64,000 nt of DNA from Bradyrhizobium valentinum (GCF_001440405.1 NZ_LLXX01000029.1:28753-92752); one strand, 5' to 3'. Positions 1 through 21,670 are shown, counted from the first letter of the stretch. Numbers and translations: made by a program. Notes: generated by a model from the letters alone, not told the origin.

Positions 1-298
1 GGTCGGTCGCGTGCGAGCGGACCACCGGGCCGAACGCACGGCCACCGCCGCGGAACTGCGGCACGCGGGCCGAGCCGTGACGGGCGCCGCCGGTGCCCTT
101 CTGCTTGTACATCTTCTTGCCGGTGCGCCAGACATCGGCGCGGCCCTGCGTCTTGTGCGTTCCGGCCTGGCGCTTGTTGAGCTGCCATTGCACGCAACGC
201 TGGATGATGTCGGCGCGCGGCTCGAGACCGAAGATCGCGTCCGAGAGCTGGACGGATCCAGCTTCCTTGCCTTCAAGGGTCGTGACTTTCAGTTCCAT
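1..298 (-). CDS. rplD: 50S ribosomal protein L4 (5' part only)
   Basis: The first ~99 codons of L4, a 23S rRNA-binding protein near the peptide exit tunnel; the rest lies beyond the window edge. The product starts [14 protein letters not shown] and contains the conserved basic region [19 protein letters not shown] around residues 70-90. The ATG is one base past the rplC stop, the usual tight S10-operon spacing. In E. coli L4 also represses this operon; whether that holds here cannot be seen. Identification is secure, and the partial state is only due to the window edge. Confidence 0.95.
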   Translation of the reverse strand, partial: MELKVTTLEGKEAGSVQLSDAIFGLEPRADIIQRCVQWQLNKRQAGTHKTQGRADVWRTGKKMYKQKGTGGARHGSARVPQFRGGGRAFGPVVRSHATD

Positions 299-299
299 C

Positions 300-1019
300 T
301 CACGCGCCCTCCTGCTCGGCCGGAGCCTGAGCCTGCTCGCCGCCGGCGACCTTGAACTTGCCTGGCTTCGGAGCTTCCTTCGGCAACGGCTTCTTCACAG
401 CGTCGCGCACCGAGATCCAGCCGCCCTTGGAACCGGGAACGGCGCCTTCGACGAGGATCAGGCCGCGCTCGACGTCGGTCTGCACCACACGCAGGTTGAG
501 CGTGGTGATGCGATCGACACCCATGTGACCGGGCATCTTCTTGTTCTTGAAGGTCTTGCCGGGATCCTGACGTCCACCGGTCGAACCGATCGAACGATGC
601 GAAACCGATACGCCGTGGGTGGCGCGCAGACCGCCGAAATTCCAGCGCTTCATGCCGCCGGCAAAACCCTTACCGACCGAGGTGCCGGTGACGTCGACGA
701 ACTGGCCGACGACGAAATGGTCGGCCTGAATCTCGGCGCCAACCGGGATCAGCGCGTCCTCGGACACGCGAAACTCGGTGACCTTCCGCTTGGGCTCGAC
801 CTTGGCGACCGCAAACTGGCCGCGCTCTGCCTTCGGCAGATAGACGGTCTTGCGGCTACCGGCACCGAGCTGCAGCGCGACGTAACCGTTCTTCTCGGTC
901 GTGCGGTGGCCCAGCACCTGGCAATTGCCCAGCTTCAGCACGGTCACAGGGATATGTTCGCCGGTCTCCGTAAAGACCCGCGTCATCCCGACCTTTTGTG
1001 CGATCACTCCGGAGCGCAT
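300..1019 (-). CDS. rplC: 50S ribosomal protein L3
   Basis: L3 (239 aa) binds 23S rRNA near the peptidyl transferase centre and initiates 50S assembly. The protein starts [16 protein letters not shown] and carries the [10 protein letters not shown] segment, whose glutamine is the usual PrmB methylation site. The C-terminus has an alphaproteobacterial Lys/Pro/Ala/Glu-rich tail of about 35 residues, making it longer than the ~209 aa E. coli protein. It lies between rpsJ and rplD on the same strand with short gaps, as in the S10 operon. Confidence 0.97.
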   Translation of the reverse strand: MRSGVIAQKVGMTRVFTETGEHIPVTVLKLGNCQVLGHRTTEKNGYVALQLGAGSRKTVYLPKAERGQFAVAKVEPKRKVTEFRVSEDALIPVGAEIQADHFVVGQFVDVTGTSVGKGFAGGMKRWNFGGLRATHGVSVSHRSIGSTGGRQDPGKTFKNKKMPGHMGVDRITTLNLRVVQTDVERGLILVEGAVPGSKGGWISVRDAVKKPLPKEAPKPGKFKVAGGEQAQAPAEQEGA

Positions 1020-1069
1020 CGGCGTGCTTCCTGTTCTTTCTGTCCGCTAACTTCGGACGATCCTGAAAT

Positions 1070-1378
1070 TTAGAGCTTGATCTCGACGTCGACACCAGCG
1101 GCCAGGTCGAGCTTCATGAGAGCATCGACGGTCTGCGGGGTCGGGTCGACAATATCGAGAAGGCGCTTGTGGGTGCGCATCTCGAATTGCTCGCGGCTCT
1201 TCTTGTCGACGTGCGGTGAACGGTTGACGGTGAACTTCTCGATGCGGGTGGGCAGCGGAATAGGTCCGCGAACCTGGGCACCGGTACGTTTCGCCGTGTT
1301 CACGATCTCGCGGGTCGACGTATCGAGAATACGATGGTCGAACGCCTTGAGACGGATGCGAATATTTTGGCCGTTCAT
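1070..1378 (-). CDS. rpsJ: 30S ribosomal protein S10 / NusE
   Basis: S10 (102 aa) is a 30S head protein and also, as NusE, a partner of NusB and NusG in antitermination. The full family length is present, starting [19 protein letters not shown] and containing [21 protein letters not shown]. It follows tuf by about 90 bp and precedes rplC by 50 bp. It is thus the first S10-operon gene, joined directly to the str operon, as in many alphaproteobacteria. Confidence 0.97.
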
Positions 1379-1471
1379 TGCCGTTTGTCTTTCTTTGTCG
1401 CGTAGGGCGAGTGGTGAGTAGCGAATAGCGAATGGATTAAATCCACTCGCTACTCGCCATTACCTGTTCGC

Positions 1472-2662
<1,191 letters not shown>

Positions 2663-2701
2663 TTGACTCTCCGTTCAGTCGTTAGCTTGAACCAACGACA
2701 A

Positions 2702-4774
<2,073 letters not shown>

Positions 4775-4804
4775 GGGCTGTTCCTTAAAATCCGTGTTTC
4801 GCCG

Positions 4805-5290
<486 letters not shown>

Positions 5291-5662
5291 TTACTTCGGA
5301 CGCTTCGCGCCGTACTTCGAACGACGCTGCTTACGGTTCTTGACGCCCTGGGTATCGAGGACGCCGCGGAGGATGTGGTAGCGCACGCCGGGCAAGTCCT
5401 TGACGCGGCCGCCGCGGATCATCACCACCGAGTGCTCCTGAAGGTTATGGCCCTCACCCGGGATGTAGCCGATCACTTCGAAGCCGTTGGTCAGGCGCAC
5501 CTTGGCGACCTTACGAAGCGCCGAGTTCGGCTTCTTCGGGGTCGTGGTGTAGACGCGCGTGCAAACGCCGCGCTTCTGCGGCGACTGTTGCAGCGCCGGC
5601 ACCTTCTTGCGCGACTTCTGCACCGTACGCGGTTTTGCGATCAGCTGGTTGATCGTCGGCAT
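5291..5662 (-). CDS. rpsL: 30S ribosomal protein S12
   Basis: S12 (123 aa) acts in decoding and is the streptomycin-resistance target. I chose the ATG of [14 protein letters not shown] at 5662, which matches the family N-terminus; an upstream in-frame ATG at 5674 would add four residues. The [12 protein letters not shown] segment carries the usual lysine (K43 in E. coli numbering), so no streptomycin-resistance substitution is visible there. It is the first gene of the str operon, so the operon promoter should lie in the ~660 bp upstream. Confidence 0.97.
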   Translation of the reverse strand: MPTINQLIAKPRTVQKSRKKVPALQQSPQKRGVCTRVYTTTPKKPNSALRKVAKVRLTNGFEVIGYIPGEGHNLQEHSVVMIRGGRVKDLPGVRYHILRGVLDTQGVKNRKQRRSKYGAKRPK

Positions 5663-6328
5663 GTCAGCCTTCACCCTTTAGTTCGCGCGAAACCTTGGAA
5701 TGGCCCCGCAAATTCTTCTCGGAACTAGCCGTTCCGTTCGGCCCGCCTTGCGTGAAAAAACATCCACGCAAAACGAAATCGCGCCAACCACTCATCGCTG
5801 AGCGGAAAGCGCTTCGACGCCACAGAGGACCGCGAGTGAAGACCGATCAGCGGTTGCTGTCCGGCCTGCTTTCGAGGTCATGCATCCGAGTTCACTCTCA
5901 AGAGGACGTGCTCAAGAGAACTAAAATCGTCCTGGCATTGCCTAGCAATATGATCGACAGCGTTTGAGCGGCATTCGTCGAGGTTGGTGCCCGTCTCAGT
6001 CCAGAAGGATTTGAAAGGGTGTTCCGTTCCGACGCTGGCGTTGCTCACCGCCTGTCGTTAAGTGGCCGTCTTCTATAAGCGGTGGATAGCTAAGTCAAGC
6101 GAAACGAGAACGCTGGAAACGCCTATGGCGTCTGCGGATTCAGCGTTTCGCGTGAGCTCGGGAGGTGCGAAACGGCGATGCCCTGCCCTCCGGCGGTGTG
6201 CCGAGTCGACTTATTTTTACCCGGATAAATAGGCCCAGAAGGTACCGATCTCCGGTTCCAGCTTTCCCGGCTAGGCCTTTATTTGCCTTTCCGAGCGCAA
6301 AACTGCCGCAACATGGCCGGGATTGCCC
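5663..6328. other. Intergenic region upstream of the str operon
   Basis: About 660 bp with no convincing gene. It must hold the promoter and leader of the minus-strand rpsL operon, because the next gene on that strand is the unrelated ABC exporter. A short open frame on the plus strand around 5695-5967 has no recognisable protein character. I could not pick a single promoter by eye. Confidence 0.5.
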
Positions 6329-6688
6329 ATGAAATGCACCGACATCGCGATCATCGGCGGCGGCCTTGCCGGCTCGACCACGGCCGCCATGCTCGGACGC
6401 GCGGGCATTCCGACTGTTCTGATCGATCCGCATCAGGCCTATACATTCGACTTCGGCGTCGAAAAAATCAGCGGCGACGAGCAACTCGGTCGCTTCTACC
6501 AGACCGGAATCGCCGATTCGGTGCTTCGCTCGGCCACCCATGACGGCGAAAACTGGATCTCGCGATTCGGCTACCTGCTCGACAGAAGCCCAGCCGCCAA
6601 TACGGCATCATGTATGACGCGCTGATCGGCGCGGTCCGGGCGGAGATCGTAGCCCCGACCGAACTCGCGCAGTGGCAAATCGCCCTGC
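6329..6688 (+). pseudogene. Broken FAD-dependent oxidoreductase (N-terminal fragment)
   Basis: The first ~90 residues (from ATG 6329) form a Rossmann FAD-binding start: IAIIGGGLAGSTTAAMLGRAG carries the GxGxxG motif, and VLIDPHQ ends in the expected acidic residue. Near 6590-6605 the frame breaks. After a one-base shift the same reading continues as QYGIMYDALIGAVRAE, giving about 30 more flavoprotein-like residues before the sequence runs into the 3' end of the ABC exporter on the other strand. Related tryptophan-halogenase-like flavoproteins are several hundred residues, so most of the gene is gone. This is a frameshifted and truncated remnant; a sequencing error would explain the shift but not the truncation. 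Confidence 0.7.
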
Positions 6689-8722
6689 TCACTCCTCGTC
6701 ATCATCCTCTTCCTCGTCATCGTCTTCATTATCATCGTCGGCCTGAGCGGCGGCGTTGTGCGGTGTGTGGCGGCCCTGGTCGTCCCAGAGCTTGCGGTAG
6801 ACGCCGTTGGCTGCGAGCAACTGCGCATGCGAGCCGCGCTCGATCGCCTTGCCGCCTGAAATCACGATGATCTCGTCCATCTCGACCACCGACGTCAGGC
6901 GGTGTGTCGACCAGATCATGGTGCGCCCCTCCGCCACGTTCAGAAGCGTGCGGTTGATCGCGGCTTCCGTGGTCTGGTCGAGCGCCGACGTCGCTTCATC
7001 GAGCAGCAGCAGCGAGGGATTGCGGATGATCGCGCGCGCGATCGCGATGCGCTGGCGCTGGCCACCCGACAGCGTGTCGCCGCGCTCGCCGACCGGCGTG
7101 TCGTATTTCTGCGGCAGGCTCATGATGTAGCGGTGAATCTCCGCCTTGCGCGCCGCTTCCTCGACCTCCGCGTCGCTGGCGCCTTCCTTGCCGAGCCGGA
7201 TGTTCTCCCGGATCGACATGTTGAACAGCATGTTCTCCTGGAACACGATCGCCATGCCCGCCCGCAAGGATTCGCGGGTCACGCGGCGGATGTCGACGCC
7301 GTCGATCGCCACCCGCCCCTCGTCCGGCGTATAAAGACGCAGGATCAGGTTGAGCAGCGTGCTCTTGCCCGAGCCGCTGGGACCGACGATTGCGATACGC
7401 TTGCCGACGCCAAGCTTGAGGCTGAAATTGTCAAGCACCGGCGTCTCGCTGCCTTCGTATGCGAAAGTGACGCGGTCGAAGGTGATGTCGTTGGTGATGC
7501 GTGGCAGATCGGGCGCGCCCGGACGATCAGCACCGCGCGTCGGCTCATCCAGCAGTTCCTGCATATGCCGCACGGCCGCCGCCGACTGGATCGACACCGG
7601 AATGAAATGCATCAGATGGGCGATGTTGTAGGATACCTCCCAAAACGCGCTTTCGAACGTGACGAAGGTGCCGATGGTGATCTGGCCCTTGGTGGCGAGA
7701 TAGGCGCCAATCGCCAGCACCACGAGGTGCAGCAGCAATACTGAAATGGTGACGGTGCGTTCCACCATCGTGGAGAGGAAGACAGCGGACGCGGTCTTGA
7801 TGCGCACTTCCTGGTTGCGCATGGTGAACCAGCCGAGCGTGCGGCGCTGCAGGCTGAACGCCTTGATCACCGCCTGCGCCGCCACGTTTTCCTGCACGGT
7901 GCCGAGCAGCGCCGATTCGTTGAGCTTCTGCTCGTAATTCGCCTGCACCGCCTTCGGCGTCAGGATCCGCGGCCCGATCAGCGTGATCGGAAACACCAGG
8001 AGCGCCACGGCCGCAAGCTGCCAGTTCAAAAACAGCATCAGGATGATGCCGGCGATCAGTTCCAGGAACGGCAAGGCAGCGCTGTTGGCGAAGGTCTTGA
8101 TCGAACCTTCAAAGGCAGCAAGGTCAATCGAGAAGCGCGAGAGGATTTCACCGCGCTTGGTCCGGGCGAAATACGACGCCGGCAGGTTCTGGACGTGCTC
8201 GAACAGCCGCGTCCGCACATCGGCAATGATGCACGCCGCCAGCCGCGCATCCCAGCGCTCGTACCAGACCGCAATGATCGAGGTGATGATGCCAGCGACC
8301 GCAAGCACGCCAAGGATCTTGTAGAGCGCCTGAAAATCCTCTTCGCCGAGAGCGTCGTCGATCAGGAATTTCAGGCTGAGCGGCATGATGACGTTGAACA
8401 GCGTCTCAACGAGAACGCCGAAGGTCACGAAGACGAGCAGCTTCCTGTAATTGCCCAGATACGGCTTGACGAAGCCGTAGATGGTGGCCATCGCGCCGGC
8501 GGCTTCCTTGGCGGTGAAGACGACGAGGTCCTCGTCATCATCATCGTCGTCGAGCTCCAGCTCGTCCTCTTCGTCGTCCCGGTCATCATCCTGGGGCACG
8601 GCGGTCGCCTTGCCCCCAGCCAGGGGCGCAGCGGCAGCCCCGACAGCGAGCTTCTTCGCAAGCTCAGGATCGTCCGCCGGCGCAGGATTCTGATCATCCG
8701 AGGAAGGAGGCTTGGGCGCCAT
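6689..8722 (-). CDS. ABC exporter half-transporter (MsbA/ATM1-like) with acidic N- and C-terminal tails
   Basis: A 677-aa fused permease-ATPase that probably works as a homodimeric inner-membrane exporter. Residues ~80-390 hold the six-helix ABC transmembrane domain. The ATPase domain follows, with Walker A GPSGSGKST, signature LSGGQRQR, Walker B LLLLDEATSALD and an H-loop in STHRL. The substrate cannot be read from sequence. Both ends are unusual: residues ~45-70 and the last ~20 residues are almost entirely Asp/Glu, encoded by GAT/GAC/GAG/GAA runs. It lies downstream on the same strand of the flavin-methyltransferase fusion (about 165 bp away, with a hairpin between), so the exporter might move a product of that enzyme, but this is inference. 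Confidence 0.9.
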   Translation of the reverse strand: MAPKPPSSDDQNPAPADDPELAKKLAVGAAAAPLAGGKATAVPQDDDRDDEEDELELDDDDDDEDLVVFTAKEAAGAMATIYGFVKPYLGNYRKLLVFVTFGVLVETLFNVIMPLSLKFLIDDALGEEDFQALYKILGVLAVAGIITSIIAVWYERWDARLAACIIADVRTRLFEHVQNLPASYFARTKRGEILSRFSIDLAAFEGSIKTFANSAALPFLELIAGIILMLFLNWQLAAVALLVFPITLIGPRILTPKAVQANYEQKLNESALLGTVQENVAAQAVIKAFSLQRRTLGWFTMRNQEVRIKTASAVFLSTMVERTVTISVLLLHLVVLAIGAYLATKGQITIGTFVTFESAFWEVSYNIAHLMHFIPVSIQSAAAVRHMQELLDEPTRGADRPGAPDLPRITNDITFDRVTFAYEGSETPVLDNFSLKLGVGKRIAIVGPSGSGKSTLLNLILRLYTPDEGRVAIDGVDIRRVTRESLRAGMAIVFQENMLFNMSIRENIRLGKEGASDAEVEEAARKAEIHRYIMSLPQKYDTPVGERGDTLSGGQRQRIAIARAIIRNPSLLLLDEATSALDQTTEAAINRTLLNVAEGRTMIWSTHRLTSVVEMDEIIVISGGKAIERGSHAQLLAANGVYRKLWDDQGRHTPHNAAAQADDDNEDDDEEEDDDEE

Positions 8723-8833
8723 GAAACCAACCGATGCTGCACGGCCGGCATGACCGCAAATCGAACGCGGCAGCGGCGGCCGCTACCGCAAAGGATTCTA
8801 TGCGATCGGGATGAATTCGGCAAACATTTGGCC

Positions 8834-8861
8834 GACAGGCTCTGATTCATCAGAGCCTGTC
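8834..8861. terminator. Strong hairpin between fusion gene and ABC exporter
   Basis: A perfect 12-bp stem (arms GACAGGCTCTGA and TCAGAGCCTGTC, loop TTCA) lies between the end of the flavin-methyltransferase gene and the start of the exporter gene, both on the minus strand. There is no clear U-run after it on either strand, so it is either a weak terminator or an mRNA-stabilising or processing hairpin. Confidence 0.5.
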
Positions 8862-8886
8862 GCGCCGTAATACAACCGGCCGGAGC

Positions 8887-10941
8887 TCAATCGTCCGATT
8901 CGACCTTGTCAAAAAACGAATAGCGCAGGCTGTCGGAGTCGGCGTACCACTGGCCCGGCCCCTTGTTGGCGGCCAGCGTCGCCGCCCACACCGCATCGGT
9001 GCAGTCCCGGCGGTGCATCGAGAGGTCGAACCCGTTGCCGAAGAACAATTCAGACCACTCCCACCAGGTGCCGAGCTTCTTCACGCCGCGCAACAGGTCG
9101 TAGCGGTCGATCAGCGCGGGCGCCATGTCCGACGTCACCGACCCGAACACGAGTCCGGTCTTCACGACGCGGTTGAGCTCGCGCACCGCCCGCGGGACCT
9201 GCTTTTCGGAAATGTGACACAGGCTGGTCTCGAACACGAAATCGAACTCATCGTCCTTGAACGGCATGTCGACGATCGAACCGAGCTTGTTGAACTTCCG
9301 CAGCGCCTTCGGCGTTTTGGCGTGGATCGCCCGGTTGTTCTCGATGCCCCAGGCGTCGATGCCGCGCTCGCGCAGCGCGCCGACCAGTTCGCCGCTGGCG
9401 GAGCCTGCAACAAGCAGCTTGTAGCCCTTGGCCCTATCCCAGACGATCTTGATCAGGTCAGTGAGATAAGCCGGATCGGTAAACTGGCTCCAGACTTCGC
9501 TGTACGGGCCAAGGCCACGGTAATTCTCGAAATAGCCGCGGTCGATCTTGTCGGACGACACCTCGCCCTGCTGTGCACGCGCACGGCGCAACCGCATCAT
9601 CTCGGTCAGAATGATATCGGTGGCGGCGTCGGAGGAGTCGAGCAGACCGTTTAGCGTCGAATCGAACAGGTAGTCGCCGACCACGACGATCCCCGGATGC
9701 TGCTTCGGCTCCGGGCGGTGGTTGGTCATGACGTCACGCACCGGCAGGCCGCCCGGAATCGCGTTGACCGAAGACAACCAGCGGTGGATCTTGCCTTCCA
9801 GGAAATGATCGCGCGCATCGCCGAATGAAGCCGGCAGCGACTTGAGCGCGGCATCGATCAGTTCCTGGTCGCTGAGATTGGCAAATGCCAGCGCGTCCGA
9901 CCCGGCGATCAGCCAGTTGAGCACTCCGTGCTTGCCGACGTCGTGGCGGGCGCCCTCGTTGTAGACGCAGCAGCCGCCGAACGCTTCCGACATGAACCAG
10001 GCGCCGGGGATCTTCTCGCCCCAGAACGGTTCGTCGAACAGGATCGAAACCCTCAGATAATGCGCCGGTCGGTCGAAATAGGCGACGTGCTTGACCATCG
10101 ATTTGCGCAGGTCTTCGCCATCCCAGCGCATGGTGGCGAGCCAGGAATGCGGCAGGCACATTAGGACCAGATCGAAATCCCGTGTTTCCGGCCCCTTCCC
10201 GTTCATCATGTTGAGCTGATAGCGGCCGGAGGAGGTCTTTCCGACCTTGAGCACGCGGTGATTGAGCTGGATGTCGGCATCGACTTCCGAGCGCAGGCAG
10301 TCGATCAACTGCTCGTTGCCGTTCTGGATCGAGTACAGGCTGATATAGCCGTCGATATCCATCACGAAATTCTTCAGCGCGTTCAGCCCGTTAGTGTTGT
10401 GGCTCTCGGTCGCGATATCCGATCGCGCCATCACCTTGAAGAACCGCTTGGCCGTGGGATCGTCGACTTCCTTGTCCAGCACTTCCTCGCAGGTCATGTA
10501 GGCCCAAGGATGCTCGTTGTCGTGAGCGCCAACGCCTTCATAATATTCGATTGGCGACACCATATCGCTGCAGCGCTTGCGGAACGCCTCAATCGCAGCC
10601 GCGGTCTTCTCGCCATATTTGCGGCGCATGCCCGGCACGTCGTGGAGCAGTTCGCCGTCGATATGCACCTGCTCGGCGTCCATCGGTATCGTCTGCAGGC
10701 CGAAATGCTGGATCAGTTCCCGCAGCGGATCCGGGCCAGTCATCGAATAATCGTAGATCTCGGCGACGCCTGCCTCGTACATCGCCGGCGCGGTATCGAA
10801 TTTGCGCGAAACGATCTTACCCCCGACGCGGTCGGACGCCTCGTAGATCGTGATGCGGCAGAGATCGCCGAGCTTTTTCTTCAAGTACCAGGCGCTCATC
10901 AGCCCGCCCGGGCCACCGCCTACGATTGCAAGATCCAACAT
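8887..10941 (-). CDS. Amine-oxidase-like flavoprotein fused to a SAM-dependent methyltransferase domain
   Basis: A 684-aa two-domain protein. Residues 1 to ~460 resemble flavin amine oxidases/protoporphyrinogen-oxidase-like enzymes: dinucleotide-binding start LDLAIVGGGPGGLMSAWYL, then IYEASDRVGGKI, and a C-terminal FAD-contact segment HPGIVVVGDYLFDSTLNGL. Residues ~500-684 form a class I methyltransferase-like domain with LLVAGSASGELVGALRERG (motif I, degenerate: G-S-A-S-G) and FDFVFETSLCHI. Each half looks complete, so this is a real fusion and not a read-through. The substrate is unknown. The neighbours are an ABC exporter downstream and a LuxR regulator upstream on the same strand. The flavin half is well supported; methyltransferase activity is less certain because motif I is atypical. 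Confidence 0.8.
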   Translation of the reverse strand: MLDLAIVGGGPGGLMSAWYLKKKLGDLCRITIYEASDRVGGKIVSRKFDTAPAMYEAGVAEIYDYSMTGPDPLRELIQHFGLQTIPMDAEQVHIDGELLHDVPGMRRKYGEKTAAAIEAFRKRCSDMVSPIEYYEGVGAHDNEHPWAYMTCEEVLDKEVDDPTAKRFFKVMARSDIATESHNTNGLNALKNFVMDIDGYISLYSIQNGNEQLIDCLRSEVDADIQLNHRVLKVGKTSSGRYQLNMMNGKGPETRDFDLVLMCLPHSWLATMRWDGEDLRKSMVKHVAYFDRPAHYLRVSILFDEPFWGEKIPGAWFMSEAFGGCCVYNEGARHDVGKHGVLNWLIAGSDALAFANLSDQELIDAALKSLPASFGDARDHFLEGKIHRWLSSVNAIPGGLPVRDVMTNHRPEPKQHPGIVVVGDYLFDSTLNGLLDSSDAATDIILTEMMRLRRARAQQGEVSSDKIDRGYFENYRGLGPYSEVWSQFTDPAYLTDLIKIVWDRAKGYKLLVAGSASGELVGALRERGIDAWGIENNRAIHAKTPKALRKFNKLGSIVDMPFKDDEFDFVFETSLCHISEKQVPRAVRELNRVVKTGLVFGSVTSDMAPALIDRYDLLRGVKKLGTWWEWSELFFGNGFDLSMHRRDCTDAVWAATLAANKGPGQWYADSDSLRYSFFDKVESDD

Positions 10942-10973
10942 TTCTTTCCGTCGCCCCCCGGTGCTCCCTGCCT

Positions 10974-11183
10974 TTAAGAAAGCAACCGGTCTAAATCACA
11001 AGCAAAAGCGCTTTTCACCCTGAAGGGAAGATGAACAAAGCAGGTCCCCCGCAACGCAGCAATGAAAGAAAGCAGCAAGAAGGCCGGCTTGCGCCAGCTG
11101 TTTGTCTTCGCACCCGTATTCTTGCGGGGGCCGTATTCCGCCGGCGGGAGGGCCAGCGATTTCGCCTCCGGAGGCATGGACAT
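10974..11183 (-). other. Short open frame whose 5' part echoes the rpoC 3' end
   Basis: A 69-codon open frame starting 7 bp after the LuxR-type gene stops. Its beginning, PPEAKSLALPPAEYG, strongly resembles the end of RpoC ([11 protein letters not shown]), and the DNA similarity spans roughly 40 bp (about 11133-11172 against 12462-12501). The remainder is hydrophobic/basic and unrecognised. It could be a small gene, but a copied gene tail or a dispersed repeat is as likely. Low confidence as a coding gene. Confidence 0.25.
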
Positions 11184-11189
11184 GGCTAT

Positions 11190-12287
11190 CTAGCCGCCTC
11201 GGAACGCCTTGCCGGCGAGCAGGCTGACCAATTCCTGCTGGCGCGAGAGGCCGGTCTTTGACAGCACGGCCTTGAGCTGGCTGCGCACCGTTTCTCGATT
11301 GACGCCGGTCGCGTCGGCAAGTGCATCAACGGTTTCAGCCTGGCCGATGCCTCGCGCCACGCGCGCTTCCGCCGGCGTCAGGTCGAACAGGCCCTGCAGG
11401 ACCTCCGCGGTCGGCACCGTAGCGCGATCGACCGGCGTCACCACCACCAGCGCGGTGGCCTGCGTGAAGACATCCCGTGCGGAACCGCGTACGGGGATGA
11501 TATGCAGCACCATCGGCACGCGGTGTGTCGTCGCAGCGATCGGTATCGACTTCACGGTCCGGCCGCCGGCAAGCGGCAGCGTACCCAGCGCTTCGGCGAG
11601 CAGCGCGTCCGCGGCAACGTCCGTGATCATCACGCGCTGGGCGCGATCCTGAAACAGCGAAGGCATCAGCGCATCGAACAGGCCGTTTGCCACGAACACC
11701 TGGCCGGGCCCGCGCAGCACCGCGCCCGGCAAGTCCAGCGCCTGCAGTGCGTCAACCTGAGCATGCGCGCGCTCGAAGCCAAGACGGTTTGCTGCGAGGG
11801 AAGCCCGGGCCAGATGCGGCCGCAGTCCATCGAGCAGATTGACGACCTCTCGCGGCACCGGACCGTGATCCTGATGCCGTGGCACGACGATTGCGATTGA
11901 ATCGCCGCTCGGTATCGGGATGATCGTCCCGGCCCGGTAGCCGAGGCCGTGTTTGCGGTAAAAGTTGCAATAGACTTCGTTGGTCGCGATCTCCTCATCC
12001 GAGAGAAGATCCTGGTCAGTGACGAAGCCTGCATGATTCAGGGCAATGGCGCGCGGCAGATTGGGATCGCGCTCGCTCCATCCGTCTCCCAAGAAAACCG
12101 GCATGAGCTGGTCGTATTCGGGAGAATTGACCGCGCTGGTGTATCCGTCCCGCACGCCGAACAGAAAGCCGCCGTTGCCGCCGACCGCAGCACCGAGTTC
12201 GCCAAGCAGGACTGGCCAAAGCGAAGGAACCAGTCCAGCCTCATAAATGCGGTCGATCAGACGTTCTGAATCAATTGATGCGTTCAT
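11190..12287 (-). CDS. LuxR-type helix-turn-helix transcriptional regulator
   Basis: A 365-aa protein with a GerE/LuxR DNA-binding domain at the extreme C-terminus: LTPAEARVARGIG, then VDALADATGVNRETVRSQLK with the recognition helix, then VLSKTGLSRQQELVSLL. The N-terminal ~290 residues form an uncharacterised sensory region resembling those of other rhizobial LuxR-solo proteins; no receiver-domain aspartate pattern is evident. It is encoded upstream of the flavin-methyltransferase and exporter genes on the same strand, about 250 bp away, and may control them, but no operator was identified. It is separated from rpoC by a terminator. Confidence 0.85.
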   Translation of the reverse strand: MNASIDSERLIDRIYEAGLVPSLWPVLLGELGAAVGGNGGFLFGVRDGYTSAVNSPEYDQLMPVFLGDGWSERDPNLPRAIALNHAGFVTDQDLLSDEEIATNEVYCNFYRKHGLGYRAGTIIPIPSGDSIAIVVPRHQDHGPVPREVVNLLDGLRPHLARASLAANRLGFERAHAQVDALQALDLPGAVLRGPGQVFVANGLFDALMPSLFQDRAQRVMITDVAADALLAEALGTLPLAGGRTVKSIPIAATTHRVPMVLHIIPVRGSARDVFTQATALVVVTPVDRATVPTAEVLQGLFDLTPAEARVARGIGQAETVDALADATGVNRETVRSQLKAVLSKTGLSRQQELVSLLAGKAFRGG

Positions 12288-12390
12288 GGGGAATCGAAGG
12301 GACTGTCAACATGGCCAGACATCATGCGGTGATTTGCTAGCACGTATCACCCTTATGGGTGAAGCACGCGTCACCGCCGTTGAAAAAAGG

Positions 12391-12418
12391 AAAAGCCGGC
12401 TTTGCAGCCGGCTTTTTT
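12391..12418. terminator. Bidirectional intrinsic terminator after rpoC
   Basis: Arms AAAAGCCGGCT and AGCCGGCTTTT with loop TTGC, flanked by A/T runs on both sides, so it can act on both strands. It lies about 40 bp past the rpoC stop codon and ends the rplJL-rpoBC transcription unit before the LuxR-type gene. Confidence 0.85.
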
Positions 12419-12459
12419 GTTGATCGGAACTTCTTGTTGGGCAGTTCTTGGCGGAGCCC

Positions 12460-16659
<4,200 letters not shown>

Positions 16660-16806
16660 CGTCTTCTCCTCGCGTGCCGATCGTCACCGGCAGCAAATTC
16701 GAAATTCTTCTTTGCGCGCGCCCCGCTCAACGTCCGAGCGAAGCGCGAATATCCGGCCCATGTGCGAAGTTGCCTTCGCGCCGGGCCGGACATGGAATCT
16801 TTGACG

Positions 16807-20925
<4,119 letters not shown>

Positions 20926-21070
20926 CGTGGCCTCTCATTTTCGTCGCCCTTGTGGGCGAACCTTCCGAAGCGCGACTGCCATCGCCCCCGGGTTGAATTT
21001 CGAATCGCTCAAAGGAACAAAGCCCACTTTCAGGAATTAAGTCCTGAACCCGTTCTTTAGACCCTCAAAA

Positions 21071-21108
21071 CGCAAAACGACGCGCGGGCGCATGACTGCA
21101 CCCGCCCG
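21071..21108 (-). promoter_or_regulatory. Attenuator-like hairpin upstream of rpoB
   Basis: On the minus strand a 6-bp GC stem (CGGGCG / CGCCCG, 12-base loop) is followed within a few bases by two TTTT stretches, the layout of a weak terminator. It lies between rplL and rpoB, where many bacteria attenuate transcription to lower polymerase synthesis relative to L7/L12. Confidence 0.4.
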
Positions 21109-21237
21109 TCACAACTGGTCGCTTCACGGACTGAAAAAGCCCGAAATCTGACTGTCTCCCAACGGCTTACGCCGGGAACCCTGCCGTCCCGCCGCCTACC
21201 GTGTTTTCCTGCTGCCGCCCCGATATGGGGCAGAACC

Positions 21238-21273
21238 GTGGAGATTCGAGGGGCTAACCCCGCGAATCCCCAC
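21238..21273 (-). promoter_or_regulatory. Long hairpin immediately after rplL
   Basis: An imperfect 16-bp stem with two mismatches (GTGG, GATTCG and GGGG against CCCC, CGAATC and CCAC; loop CTAA) lies about 20 bp past the rplL stop. A second small hairpin, GCCCC GATAT GGGGC, lies just beyond it in the direction of transcription. No U-run follows. This fits an RNA processing or attenuation site in the rplL-rpoB spacer. Confidence 0.45.
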
Positions 21274-21292
21274 ACTTTTCTGTGTAGTAGGC

Positions 21293-21670
<378 letters not shown>

